A stretch of 64,000 bases of DNA from Paenibacillus sp. HGH0039 (GTDB taxonomy: Bacteria > Bacillota > Bacilli > Paenibacillales > NBRC-103111). The stretch covers positions 1,375,279 to 1,439,278 of the forward strand of contig NZ_KE150412.1 in NCBI RefSeq assembly GCF_000411255.1, read 5' to 3'. The notes beneath the pieces were generated by a model. That model did not search any database and had not been told where the DNA came from. It saw only the letters and a list, made by a program, of their open reading frames with translations. Numbering within the stretch: the first letter of the stretch is position 1; the number at the start of each line of letters is the position of its first letter. The position numbers and the translations under genes were made by a program. Below are positions 8,117 to 17,457 of the stretch, in pieces.

Positions 8117-10343
8117 GCTCCCTGATCAACGCTGTTTCGGTCTGGGCCTTCACGAGCTTCCAATAGATGCCTTCCTGTTCCATCAGCTGCTCGTGAGTCC
8201 CGGTTTCGGCTATGCGCCCTTTGTCGATCACCGCGAGACGGTCCGCGCTGCGCAGAGTCGACAGGCGGTGGGCGATCGCGAAGGTCGTCCGTCCCCGGAC
8301 AAGCCGGGAAACGGCTTCCTGGATAAGACGCTCCGTCTCCGTGTCCACGGAAGCGGTCGCCTCGTCCAGGATAAGAATACGGGGATCGTGCAGGATGGCG
8401 CGCGCAATGGCAATGCGCTGTTTCTCCCCGCCGGACAGGCGGTGACCGCGTTCGCCGACCCGCGTATCATAGCCGTCGCTCATCGCGACGATAAAATCAT
8501 GGGCGTTGGCGATCTTTGCGGCCCGCATAATTTCCAGAGGCGACGCTTCCGGCTTCGCGTAAGCGATGTTTTCAGCAATCGTCCCGTCGAAAAGGAACGT
8601 TTCCTGAAGCACGACCCCGATCTGGGCCCGCAGGCTTTCCTGGCTCAGCTTCTTCAGCGGAATCCCGTCTATTAAAATCCGCCCCCGGTCCGGATCGTAA
8701 AACCGGCAGATCAGATGAATCAGCGTAGATTTACCCGCTCCCGAATGTCCGACAAATCCGATCATTTCACCGGGCTTCACTTCCAGAGAGATGTCTTTCA
8801 GGACAGGCTTATGCTTCTCATAACCGTATGTAACCCGGTCCAGCGAAACGGAGCCTTCCAGCCGGCCGGGAGTTACCGCATCTGCCGTATCGGAAACTTC
8901 GCGTGGCGTATCCATAATTTCAAAAACGCGCTCGGCGGCCGACACGGCCCGGTTCGTCCAGCTGATCGCCTGCGTAAACCACTGCAAAGGACCGAAAAAC
9001 ATCGTGAGGTAAACCGTAAAGGCCATCAGAGTGCCCAAGGTCAAGCCGCCGTCCAGCACCTGCAGGCCGCCGTAATACCACACGATGATCCCGCCTGCGC
9101 CCGTAACGAGCATAAACAGCGGGGTTGCAGCCTGCCACAGCCCTTCCATCCGCACGGTTTGCGTCATCATTTCCCGGTTGGCTTCCCCGTATCGGGCCTG
9201 CTCGCTTTTTTCCCGGCCGAATGCCTTGACGACACGGATGCCTTGAAGGGAGTCGCCTACCAGCGTCTGAAGCGCGTTTAGCGCTCTCCACTGCTTGTAC
9301 CAAAGCTGGCGGACCCTCGGCCACAAAATCCAGACTCCCGCAAGCAGCAGCGGAGTCGGCAGAAGCACAACCAGGGTGAGCTTCCAGCTGAGGGCGAGCA
9401 TCATCGACAAAATAGCCGCGACCGTGAGTACCTGGCTCGCCACCCAGATCACGCCTTCCGTGAGAAACTGTCTCATCGAATCCGTGTCCTGATTGAGCCG
9501 GCCGATAAACTGTGACGTCTGGCGGCGGTCGTAGAAGCTGAGAGACTGCTCGGTCAGCGCCTCGAACGTTTCACGGCGGATATCGTTCATCATGGCCGCT
9601 CCGACCTTGACCCCGATAAACCCCCGGGCGATCTGCAGCGCGGACAGCACCAATCGGGCGCCCAGCAGAGCCGCCACCCAAATCAGCAGCGTCTCGGCCA
9701 TCCCTCCCGGATGCAGCACGTCGTCGACGATAATCTTGGTCACAAGCGGAGGCGCCAGCTCCAGCAAAACCGCGATGATCAAAAACAGCGCAGCCAGGAC
9801 CATCCGGCCGCGGTACGGGCGCGTATACGCAAGCAGCCGAGTCAGCACGCGCCGGCGTCCGGGACTGCTCCGCTCCGTCTTATCTCCGGCCGTGCAGTCA
9901 TGGTCCTGCCCGGGTGCCGCCTCTCCGCACAGCGCGCATAGGCCGGCACGTTCTCCGCCTGCTCCGCCAGTGGGGTCAAAGCCGCCGGTTTCCAGCAGCA
10001 GATTGGCTGCATGAACCGCCGCTTCGAGCCCTTTGGCGCAGGCGCCCGTGTAGCGGACGAGCACGACCGGGCCCGCATCCGTATCCGCGATGAGGCATCC
10101 CCCGCCCTGCGGAGCATCCTGGGTCCGCAGGCTCCGGACCGCTTCCGGCGCGAATCTGCGCAGGCAGGCGCCGCCGGAAGCGTAGACGCCAATTTGTCCG
10201 GCGCCTACAACCAGCCAGCGGTCATCCGGCCGGCCGCTCTCGTCCATGTCCGCCCGGGCGGATGCCGCAGGCTTTGCCCCCAGGCTGCGGAGAAGTTCGG
10301 TCGGCAGTTCTTCCGCTGTCGCGGGCGGCTCCTTGAGTGCCAT
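8091..10343 (-). CDS. ABC exporter (permease-ATPase fusion) with N-terminal PH-like and zinc-finger region
   Basis: A 750-residue half-transporter. The C-terminal two-thirds is a standard type IV exporter: a six-helix membrane domain (about 180-460) and an ATPase with Walker A GHSGAGKST, signature LSGGEKQRIA, Walker B LILDEATAS and the H-loop AHRLST. The first 165 residues are unusual: a compact region at about 42-117 (WLVVGAGQIGVY, CLIADTDAGPVVLVRYTGA) resembles a PH-like or DUF1854-like sensing domain, followed by C136-x2-C139-x8-H148-x-C150, a probable zinc site. The start at 10343 has AGGAGG six bases upstream. It overlaps the DUF1854 gene. Such pairs are annotated as cyanophycin-metabolism-associated in some genomes; the substrate here is unknown. 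Confidence 0.88.
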   Translation of the reverse strand: MALKEPPATAEELPTELLRSLGAKPAASARADMDESGRPDDRWLVVGAGQIGVYASGGACLRRFAPEAVRSLRTQDAPQGGGCLIADTDAGPVVLVRYTGACAKGLEAAVHAANLLLETGGFDPTGGAGGERAGLCALCGEAAPGQDHDCTAGDKTERSSPGRRRVLTRLLAYTRPYRGRMVLAALFLIIAVLLELAPPLVTKIIVDDVLHPGGMAETLLIWVAALLGARLVLSALQIARGFIGVKVGAAMMNDIRRETFEALTEQSLSFYDRRQTSQFIGRLNQDTDSMRQFLTEGVIWVASQVLTVAAILSMMLALSWKLTLVVLLPTPLLLAGVWILWPRVRQLWYKQWRALNALQTLVGDSLQGIRVVKAFGREKSEQARYGEANREMMTQTVRMEGLWQAATPLFMLVTGAGGIIVWYYGGLQVLDGGLTLGTLMAFTVYLTMFFGPLQWFTQAISWTNRAVSAAERVFEIMDTPREVSDTADAVTPGRLEGSVSLDRVTYGYEKHKPVLKDISLEVKPGEMIGFVGHSGAGKSTLIHLICRFYDPDRGRILIDGIPLKKLSQESLRAQIGVVLQETFLFDGTIAENIAYAKPEASPLEIMRAAKIANAHDFIVAMSDGYDTRVGERGHRLSGGEKQRIAIARAILHDPRILILDEATASVDTETERLIQEAVSRLVRGRTTFAIAHRLSTLRSADRLAVIDKGRIAETGTHEQLMEQEGIYWKLVKAQTETALIRERDTSAEPV

Positions 10344-10527
10344 GGGCAACCTCCTTTTGCCGCTCTTCAATGGCGGCAGAATCGTTAGTCTGATCGTAAC
10401 GCACGCCTCTTGCAAGCGCAAGAGAACGGCCCGGATCCGATTGGCGACTCTGCCCGGACGCGCCTTTATTTAGTAGACTTCGGGCTCCTTTCTCCGTACG
10501 GCATCTTTCTCCGCCCTCTATCCGAAT

Positions 10528-11598
10528 CTACACCGTACGCCGGTGGATGTAATAAAGAAACAGATGCTGGAGCACCACCTTAAGCACGGCAAAAAAGGGA
10601 ACGGCCAAAATCAGGCCCGGTATCCCCGCCACTTCTCCGCCGACGAGCAGCGCAAAAATAATGAGCAGCGGATGCATATGCAGGGTCCGTCCCACAACCT
10701 GAGGGGATATTACGTTTCCCTCCAAAATTTGCACAATCGTATTGACTACGATAACAAGCAGAAGCATTTTTACCGAAACCGTCGCCGCCATAATAACAGC
10801 CGGAGCCGCCCCGAAGAACGGGCCCAGATAAGGAATGATGTTAAAAACCGCAACGAGCCCTGCCAGCAGCAGCGCATACGGCATCCCGATGGCCCAGTAA
10901 CCGATATAAGCCAGCACCCCGACGATAACGCAAACGAGGAACTGCCCCCGGATATAGTTGCCCAGCGCCGTGTCGATATCGACCAGCACCTTGACCACCT
11001 GCCTGCGCCGCGATTTCGGAACAATGGCCAGCACGGTTTTCTCGATCAATTGAAAATCCTTGAGCATATAAAAAGCGAGAAAAGGAACGATGAAAGCGGT
11101 CAGAAGCATATTGATGGTGCCTCCGATGCCATGAATCGTGTCCGAAATTTTGAGGGACAGATTTTTTTGGAGTTTAAAAATCGCATCGTGGATACCCGAC
11201 CGGACCGTATCCGGAAGGAGCTGGCTGTTTTTCATGCCGTCCACAAGCGATTGGGCCCTGATCGTCATTTCAGGCATATGCTCGTTCAGTTCCCCAAGCT
11301 GCTTGACGAACATCGGAGTCACATTCATAAAAATGACCGTAAGCGAGGTCAGAAACACGGCATAAATGAGCAGAACGGCAAACGTCCGGGGAACTTTGCG
11401 CGTACTCAGCAGATTGACGACGGGGTTGAGTACATAGGAAATAATCATCGCAATCAGAAAAGGGGTCAGCACCGCTTTCAAGAAATGGAAGACACTCCCC
11501 AGAATCGGTCTTATCTGCAGCAGGAAGAACAGGACCAGTAGTCCGAGAAGCGTATAAATCAGGCCGGCAAACCAGCCGTTTTTAAAAATCGAATTCAT
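10528..11598 (-). CDS. yrrI: AI-2E family transporter (YrrI-like)
   Basis: A 356-residue membrane protein of the AI-2E exporter/PerM family, with about eight membrane helices. It shows FNIIPYLGPFFGAAPAVIMA and the C-terminal VGRTLHMHPLLIIFALLVGGEVAGIPGLILAVPF block typical of the family. Some members export autoinducer-2 and others are Na+(Li+)/H+ antiporters, so the substrate is uncertain. The start at 11598 has GGAGG seven bases upstream, while an upstream frame extension lacks one. It is syntenic with B. subtilis yrrI upstream of alaS. Confidence 0.87.
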   Translation of the reverse strand: MNSIFKNGWFAGLIYTLLGLLVLFFLLQIRPILGSVFHFLKAVLTPFLIAMIISYVLNPVVNLLSTRKVPRTFAVLLIYAVFLTSLTVIFMNVTPMFVKQLGELNEHMPEMTIRAQSLVDGMKNSQLLPDTVRSGIHDAIFKLQKNLSLKISDTIHGIGGTINMLLTAFIVPFLAFYMLKDFQLIEKTVLAIVPKSRRRQVVKVLVDIDTALGNYIRGQFLVCVIVGVLAYIGYWAIGMPYALLLAGLVAVFNIIPYLGPFFGAAPAVIMAATVSVKMLLLVIVVNTIVQILEGNVISPQVVGRTLHMHPLLIIFALLVGGEVAGIPGLILAVPFFAVLKVVLQHLFLYYIHRRTV

Positions 11599-11732
11599 GG
11601 CGTTCCCTCCTGTTGACGCTGACAGACTTCGGCGAATGAGTGTCCCTCTCCATTTCTTCAGTATATGTACTACCTTGGCAATTAATCCAAGCTCCTTCGG
11701 CACCAGCAGGTTCTTTTCTATCGGCCCAAACC

Positions 11733-11764
11733 AAAAAGCACCGCTCCTGCCGGGCCGAAGCGGT
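11733..11764 (-). terminator. Terminator after the zinc-ribbon gene
   Basis: Minus-strand hairpin ACCGCT / AGCGGT with a GC-rich loop followed by GCTTTTTGG. It lies about 70 bases downstream of the zinc-ribbon protein gene. Confidence 0.65.
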
Positions 11765-11834
11765 TAAGCTTATCCCTGCAGAGGCAGTGCCTTTTATTTA
11801 TTTCTCGTATTTCGGTTAGTCAAGTTGTAAACCC

Positions 11835-12032
11835 TTATTGGGCATGAATTTGCGGCATTTCTTCTTCAAAAAACAGATCGTCGAGCGAACTCAGCGTACC
11901 GTCTTCCTCCACTTGATAAACGGACATTTTCTCCCCGTTCACAGCGAGTTCAATGAAGCAGCCCCAGCAATAGAATTGATGGGATCCGATTTTGCCGATA
12001 TCCTTGGAACTGCAATTTGGACAGCGCATCAT
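11835..12032 (-). CDS. Small zinc-ribbon protein
   Basis: A 65-residue protein beginning MMRCPNCSSKDIGKIG and continuing HQFYCWGCFIEL: two CxxC pairs (C4/C7 and C20/C23) that should bind one zinc. The C-terminal half is acidic (EEDGTLSSLDDLFFEEEMPQ). No function is known to me. The ATG at 12032 is preferred to a TTG at 12038 because it is about nine bases from a GGGTGA site. It starts 15 bases after the PRC-barrel gene, so the two are probably an operon. Confidence 0.78.
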   Translation of the reverse strand: MMRCPNCSSKDIGKIGSHQFYCWGCFIELAVNGEKMSVYQVEEDGTLSSLDDLFFEEEMPQIHAQ

Positions 12033-12046
12033 GTGCAATTTTCACC

Positions 12047-12574
12047 CTATTCTTCTTTAGATACGAAGATTTCCTCCGCCTCAAGCCGGGAGTTAAGCGG
12101 AACAATCACCGCATCCTCACCAATGGTTAGCGATACCGGCATTGGGAGCCACTTGCGACCTTCCATTAAATCGGATACGAAACCTTCGGACAGTTCAAAA
12201 CCTATTATCTTTGTACCCAATTGTTCAAGCAAATAAACGTCCTCGATCGTTCCCAATTGCTGACCGTTTGCCGTAATAACGGGGAGTTCTTTGAGCTTGT
12301 GCTTGCCGCCGTTCAGCGGGATCAGCCCCAGGCTCTCCGCTTCCGCATAACTTCGTACGGATTTCATGTCGGCAATCGTGACTGCGTCTTGTCCGCAGGC
12401 CGTAATTTCACCGGCAGGAATATACCGGCAAGAAGAATACCAATGCTGTGCGTCCAGCAAAACGCCGAGAATCGTCCATTCATTGTCGAATAAAACGTCT
12501 CTCACCGTTCCTGCACGTTTGCCTGTGGACAAGCAGAATATAGGCAATCCGATAATGTCGCGGGCTTTACGCAA
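12047..12574 (-). CDS. yrrD: PRC-barrel domain protein (YrrD-like)
   Basis: A 175-residue protein made of two PRC-barrel-like halves. The first (residues about 1-80) begins MRKARDIIGLPIFCLSTGKRAGTVRDVLFD; the second contains LPVITANGQQLGTIEDVYLLEQLGTKIIGFELS. PRC barrels are small beta folds found in the photosynthetic reaction centre H subunit and in RimM; YrrD itself has no assigned role. The start appears to be TTG at 12574, 13 bases from an AGGAGG, which is longer spacing than usual. In B. subtilis yrrD also lies between the cymR-iscS-trmU cluster and yrrI. Confidence 0.83.
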   Translation of the reverse strand: MRKARDIIGLPIFCLSTGKRAGTVRDVLFDNEWTILGVLLDAQHWYSSCRYIPAGEITACGQDAVTIADMKSVRSYAEAESLGLIPLNGGKHKLKELPVITANGQQLGTIEDVYLLEQLGTKIIGFELSEGFVSDLMEGRKWLPMPVSLTIGEDAVIVPLNSRLEAEEIFVSKEE

Positions 12575-12631
12575 GGGGAATATTAAACCTCCTCGTGACA
12601 GCTTGCCGCCGCCAAAGGGCGCGCCCTTCTC

Positions 12632-13774
12632 TTATCTACGAATCCGCTTCACGATGGTTGCGGTTTTACGGGCCGCCGTCTCAATTTGGTCTATAGAATT
12701 CCCAAAACCAAAACTAAAACGGACAGCCGACTTGCATACAGATTCTGGAAGGTCCATGGCCCGCAGGACATGAGAAAGTTCAAGAGAGCCCGACGAGCAG
12801 GCGGACCCGCTGGCAGCCGCGATACCTTCCAGATCGAGATTCATGAGCAGGGTTTCCGTATGGCTCCCCGGAAAGCTCACGTTAAAAATATGGGGAGCGG
12901 ACACATCAGGGTTGCCGTTGACCACAAAACCGTCAGGCCCCAGTTCCTCCAGGAAAATCCGCTCCATATGTTGGCGGTACTCGGAAGTTTGAATGTTGTA
13001 TTCTTTGTTATTGTTGTTATATATTTCCAGTGCTTTTGTAAAACCGACTACTCCGGCCACATTTTCTGTGCCGGCTCTTTTTTTACGTTCCTGCGAGCCT
13101 CCCAATACTTGCGGAGCCAATTGAAGCTTACGGGAAGCAAAGAGAGCGCCGATGCCTTTGGGCCCGTTGATTTTATGAGCGGAGAAGCTCATGAGGTCTA
13201 CGGGAAGCACGGACAGATCTATCGGAAGCTTCCCCAGCGCCTGAACCGCATCCACATGAAAAGCGATGCCGTGGCTTCTGGCCAACCGTCCGATCTCTTC
13301 GATCGGCTGGATAGTGCCGACCTCGTTGTTCACGTACATGACGCTGATCAGAACGGTCTCGGGCCGGATGGCTTCCTCCAAGTCTTCTATTCGGATAAGA
13401 CCGGTCATATCTACTGGCAGAAATGTAACGTCGCAGCCCATTCGCGCCAGACGTTCTGCCGGATGCAGCACCGCATGGTGCTCGATCTGGGTTGTAATCA
13501 CGTGAGCCCGTCTGCCCCCGAAGGTTTCGACGACCCCGTACAAAGCTGTATTGTTGCTCTCGGTTCCCCCGCTCGTAAACAGCAGATCGGCCGGTGAACA
13601 GCCGATTGCCGCCGAGAAAGCGCTCCTCGAACGGTCGAGCGCCGTCTTGGCGGCCCGGCCGTAGCTGTGGATGCTTGAAGGGTTGCCGAAATAGTCCGTA
13701 TAGTAAGGCATCATGGCTTCCAGCACCTCCGGATGGAGAGGAGTTGTAGCGGCATGATCAAGATATATTCCCAT
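12632..13774 (-). CDS. iscS: Cysteine desulfurase (IscS/NifS family, YrvO-like)
   Basis: A 380-residue PLP enzyme that removes sulfur from cysteine as a persulfide. Features are the N-terminal YLDHAATTP, FTSGGTESNN, HVDAVQALGK, the Schiff-base lysine in SFSAHKINGPKG, and the catalytic cysteine in AASGSACSSGS. Its position next to mnmA suggests that it donates sulfur for 2-thiouridine formation, as YrvO does with MnmA in B. subtilis. A short low-complexity insert (four Asn, then KEYN) near residue 255 is AT-rich and unusual. The ATG at 13774 has AGGGTGA five bases upstream. It follows cymR by 16 bases. Confidence 0.94.
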   Translation of the reverse strand: MGIYLDHAATTPLHPEVLEAMMPYYTDYFGNPSSIHSYGRAAKTALDRSRSAFSAAIGCSPADLLFTSGGTESNNTALYGVVETFGGRRAHVITTQIEHHAVLHPAERLARMGCDVTFLPVDMTGLIRIEDLEEAIRPETVLISVMYVNNEVGTIQPIEEIGRLARSHGIAFHVDAVQALGKLPIDLSVLPVDLMSFSAHKINGPKGIGALFASRKLQLAPQVLGGSQERKKRAGTENVAGVVGFTKALEIYNNNNKEYNIQTSEYRQHMERIFLEELGPDGFVVNGNPDVSAPHIFNVSFPGSHTETLLMNLDLEGIAAASGSACSSGSLELSHVLRAMDLPESVCKSAVRFSFGFGNSIDQIETAARKTATIVKRIRR

Positions 13775-13790
13775 AGTGGTCACCCTGCAA

Positions 13791-14210
13791 TCAAATATAG
13801 AACATATAGCTGTCGCGTTTGCCTTCTTCTTGATAAGAAATCAAAGAAGCCAGAGTTGTGGAATCCAGAACCTCCGCGATGCTGTCCCGGATACGAATCC
13901 ACAAATCCCGCTTGGCCGGATCGTCTTCTTCCGTAAAATCGACCGGTGAAATCGGCCCTTCCAGGACTCGGATCACTTCACCCGCGGTAATTTCTTCCGC
14001 GTTCTTTGAAAGGATATATCCGCCGTAGGCGCCGCGGATACTTTTAACAAGACCTGCGTTTCTCAGAGGAGCTACGAGCTGCTCCAGGTAATGTTCGGAT
14101 AGTTGATGTTTCTCTGCGATACTTTTCAGCGAGGTCGGCCCTTCCCCGAATCTTGCGGCCAGTTCCATCATTATAGTGAGGCCGTAACGGCCTTTTGTTG
14201 AAATTTTCAA
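13791..14210 (-). CDS. cymR: Rrf2-family transcriptional regulator CymR
   Basis: A 139-residue Rrf2 protein. The winged-helix N-terminus reads MKISTKGRYGLTIMMELA, with KSIAEKHQLSEHYLEQLVAPLRNAGLVKS and the RGAYGGY wing. There are no cysteines of the IscR type, so it should not bind an Fe-S cluster; this and the position before a cysteine desulfurase fit CymR, the master repressor of cysteine metabolism that acts with CysK. The start is TTG at 14210 with AGAGGTG five bases upstream. It diverges from mnmA across about 250 bases. Confidence 0.9.
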   Translation of the reverse strand: MKISTKGRYGLTIMMELAARFGEGPTSLKSIAEKHQLSEHYLEQLVAPLRNAGLVKSIRGAYGGYILSKNAEEITAGEVIRVLEGPISPVDFTEEDDPAKRDLWIRIRDSIAEVLDSTTLASLISYQEEGKRDSYMFYI

Positions 14211-14347
14211 ATTAACACCTCTTCTACCCCTGCTTATGTGTAAGATTACTAGCTCTAGGGTAACCTATTTCTCTATGATTCATTCCATTTAGGCATGTTC
14301 TTTACTATGTTATCACAATTCCGATTAATTTGGTTACAAAACCATGA

Positions 14348-15541
<1,194 letters not shown>

Positions 15542-15776
15542 GATGAACCATCCCGGGCCGTAGGGCTCATAAGAGCGGCCGCAGGGCCGTGTACTTTGAC
15601 GGAAGCATTCGCTCGTTGAGCAGCGGCGGTTCACGGAAAGCGGACAGAACATGCCCTCCGGAATGTTGCCTGGGCGGCTCCGCATCACCGCGGCCGCCCC
15701 TGGCTTCAATCGGGACCGGTTGTCTGCTTGCGCGGCAGCTGCAGTCTAAGCAGGCTGCCTGCTCGGCATCGGCAGC
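15542..15776 (+). other. Gene-free stretch after mnmA
   Basis: GC-rich sequence with several short inverted GGCCGC-type words but no reading frame with a credible start and ribosome site on either strand. It probably is the 3' untranslated part of the mnmA transcript up to the terminator at 15777. Confidence 0.5.
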
Positions 15777-15819
15777 AAAAAGAACGCGAATCCCTCCAAA
15801 AGGGATTCGCGTTCTTTTT
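15777..15819. terminator. Bidirectional terminator between mnmA and the antiporter gene
   Basis: A perfect 19-bp inverted repeat (AAAAAGAACGCGAATCCCT and its complement) with loop CCAAA. T tracts occur on both strands, so it can end transcription from both convergent sides. Confidence 0.9.
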
Positions 15820-15918
15820 GTAAGTACATGTATAGGCCAAGCATACTTACAATAGGTGCAGCATTGATTACCTGGGAAATAATTTACCCCGTTAGCTGTT
15901 CCGGCTCCAAAGCTGTGT

Positions 15919-17397
15919 TCACAGCCCTTTCTCGGGCGTAAGATCGGCAGGTTTGATGGCGGGGGATTCCTCATAAAAGATTTTCTTGACCTTCTCCCTC
16001 ATCGGCTTCGAAACGAGCGTATACAGAAGATCCCCTTCGATAAGCTCCGTATTCCCGTGAGGCGTTATAATTTTTCCTTTTCGGACGATGGCCGTAATGA
16101 GAACTTCTTCCGGAAGATCCAGGTCACTGATCAGCCTGTTGTTGACCGGACCGTTTTCCGTCACTTTAATTTCGATAATTTCCGCATTCGCTTTCCCGAG
16201 AGCCAGAAGCTCAAGGGTGTGGGTATCGTTCTTCGCCGAACCTTCGGTAAGGCCCAGTTTTTTGGACAGGACGGAAATGGTTGAACCCTGAATCAGCGTC
16301 GATAGAAGCACGATGAAGAAAACGATGTTAAAAAACATGCGTCCGTGCTCCAGTCCCGCAAGCAGCGGATAAGTGGCGAGTACGATCGGAACGGCTCCTC
16401 TGAGACCGGCCCACGAGATCAGCAGCTTTTCCCGGTATTGAAATCCGGTGCCGAGCATGCTTCCGAATACCCCGACAGGTCTCGCAACAAACATCAGAAT
16501 AAGGGCAAGAGCTACTCCCTGCCAGGCAATACTGATAAGATCGTCCGGGAACGCCAGCAGTCCGAGAAGCATAAACATCAGGATCTGCATCATCCAGGCA
16601 AACCCTTCATGAAACCTCGTGATCGAGAACCGGTAGGCAAAATCCGCGTTGCCGAGCCGCAGGGCCATCACATAGACGGCCAGCAGTCCGCTCCCGTGAA
16701 GCAGCGCCGTAGACCCGTATGTAAAGATGGCAAAGGCAAGCGCCAGAACGGGATACAGCCCTGAAGAATCCAAATCGATTTTGTTGAGGCTCCAAACGGC
16801 CAGACGGCCGATGACCAGTCCCAGCACAAGCCCCAAACCCATCTCCCATAAAAAACTGCCGATCAGAAGAAGGATGCTCGTGTCCGGCATTTGAATAAGC
16901 TCGATGAGGGAAACCGTCAGAAACACGGCCATCGGATCGTTCGTTCCGGATTCCGCCTCCAGCGTCGAGGTCAGCCTTCTCTTTACGTTCTGATTGCCGA
17001 GAACGGCAAATACCGCCGCGGCGTCCGTAGACCCGACAATGGCACCAAGGAGAAGCCCTTCCTTAAGCGATACCTGCAAAATCCAGTAGGCGCTTAGCCC
17101 CACGATAACCGTAGTCAGCAGTACGCCTAAGGTAGCGAGCATCAGGGAAGGCCGGATCACTTCCTTCACGTGCGTCCACTTCGTGTGCATGCCTCCGTCG
17201 AACAGAATAACGATAAGCGCCATCAAACCGAACCACTGCGTCAACTGGGCGTTGTCAAAATAAATAAAACGATTGAGCCCCATGCCCACCAGCATAAAAA
17301 AGACGAGAGCCGGAAGTCCGAAACGGGACGAAAATTTGGACATAAGCACGCCGGCGAACAGCAGGACGGCAATGAGAAAAATATATTTCTCCGTCAT
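15919..17397 (-). CDS. Potassium/proton antiporter, CPA1 (NhaP2/CvrA) type with RCK_C domain
   Basis: A 492-residue cation/proton antiporter. About 12-13 membrane helices cover residues 5-390, with the transport-site region GSTDAAAVFAVLG and ESGTNDPMAVFL carrying the conserved Asp residues. The C-terminal part from about 400 (THTLELLALGKANAEIIEI through EGDLLYTLVSKP) is an RCK_C (TrkA-C) domain. In several Bacillota this domain of K+ transporters binds c-di-AMP. It probably extrudes K+ in exchange for H+. The start at 17397 follows an AGGAGA-like site. It ends toward mnmA at a bidirectional terminator. Confidence 0.9.
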   Translation of the reverse strand: MTEKYIFLIAVLLFAGVLMSKFSSRFGLPALVFFMLVGMGLNRFIYFDNAQLTQWFGLMALIVILFDGGMHTKWTHVKEVIRPSLMLATLGVLLTTVIVGLSAYWILQVSLKEGLLLGAIVGSTDAAAVFAVLGNQNVKRRLTSTLEAESGTNDPMAVFLTVSLIELIQMPDTSILLLIGSFLWEMGLGLVLGLVIGRLAVWSLNKIDLDSSGLYPVLALAFAIFTYGSTALLHGSGLLAVYVMALRLGNADFAYRFSITRFHEGFAWMMQILMFMLLGLLAFPDDLISIAWQGVALALILMFVARPVGVFGSMLGTGFQYREKLLISWAGLRGAVPIVLATYPLLAGLEHGRMFFNIVFFIVLLSTLIQGSTISVLSKKLGLTEGSAKNDTHTLELLALGKANAEIIEIKVTENGPVNNRLISDLDLPEEVLITAIVRKGKIITPHGNTELIEGDLLYTLVSKPMREKVKKIFYEESPAIKPADLTPEKGL

Positions 17398-17457
17398 AAT
17401 CGGTCTCCTTCAGCTACCTGCAGTTCCTGCCGGAAGCCGCAGGCTCTTCTAGAAGGG

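Noticed and set aside
15820..15850. 7-bp inverted repeat GTAAGTA / TACTTAC next to the mnmA terminator
   Set aside because: Too short to assign a function; could be an operator or chance.
15589..15855. Plus-strand 88-codon frame after mnmA
   Set aside because: It runs through the bidirectional terminator and has no ribosome site or conserved character.
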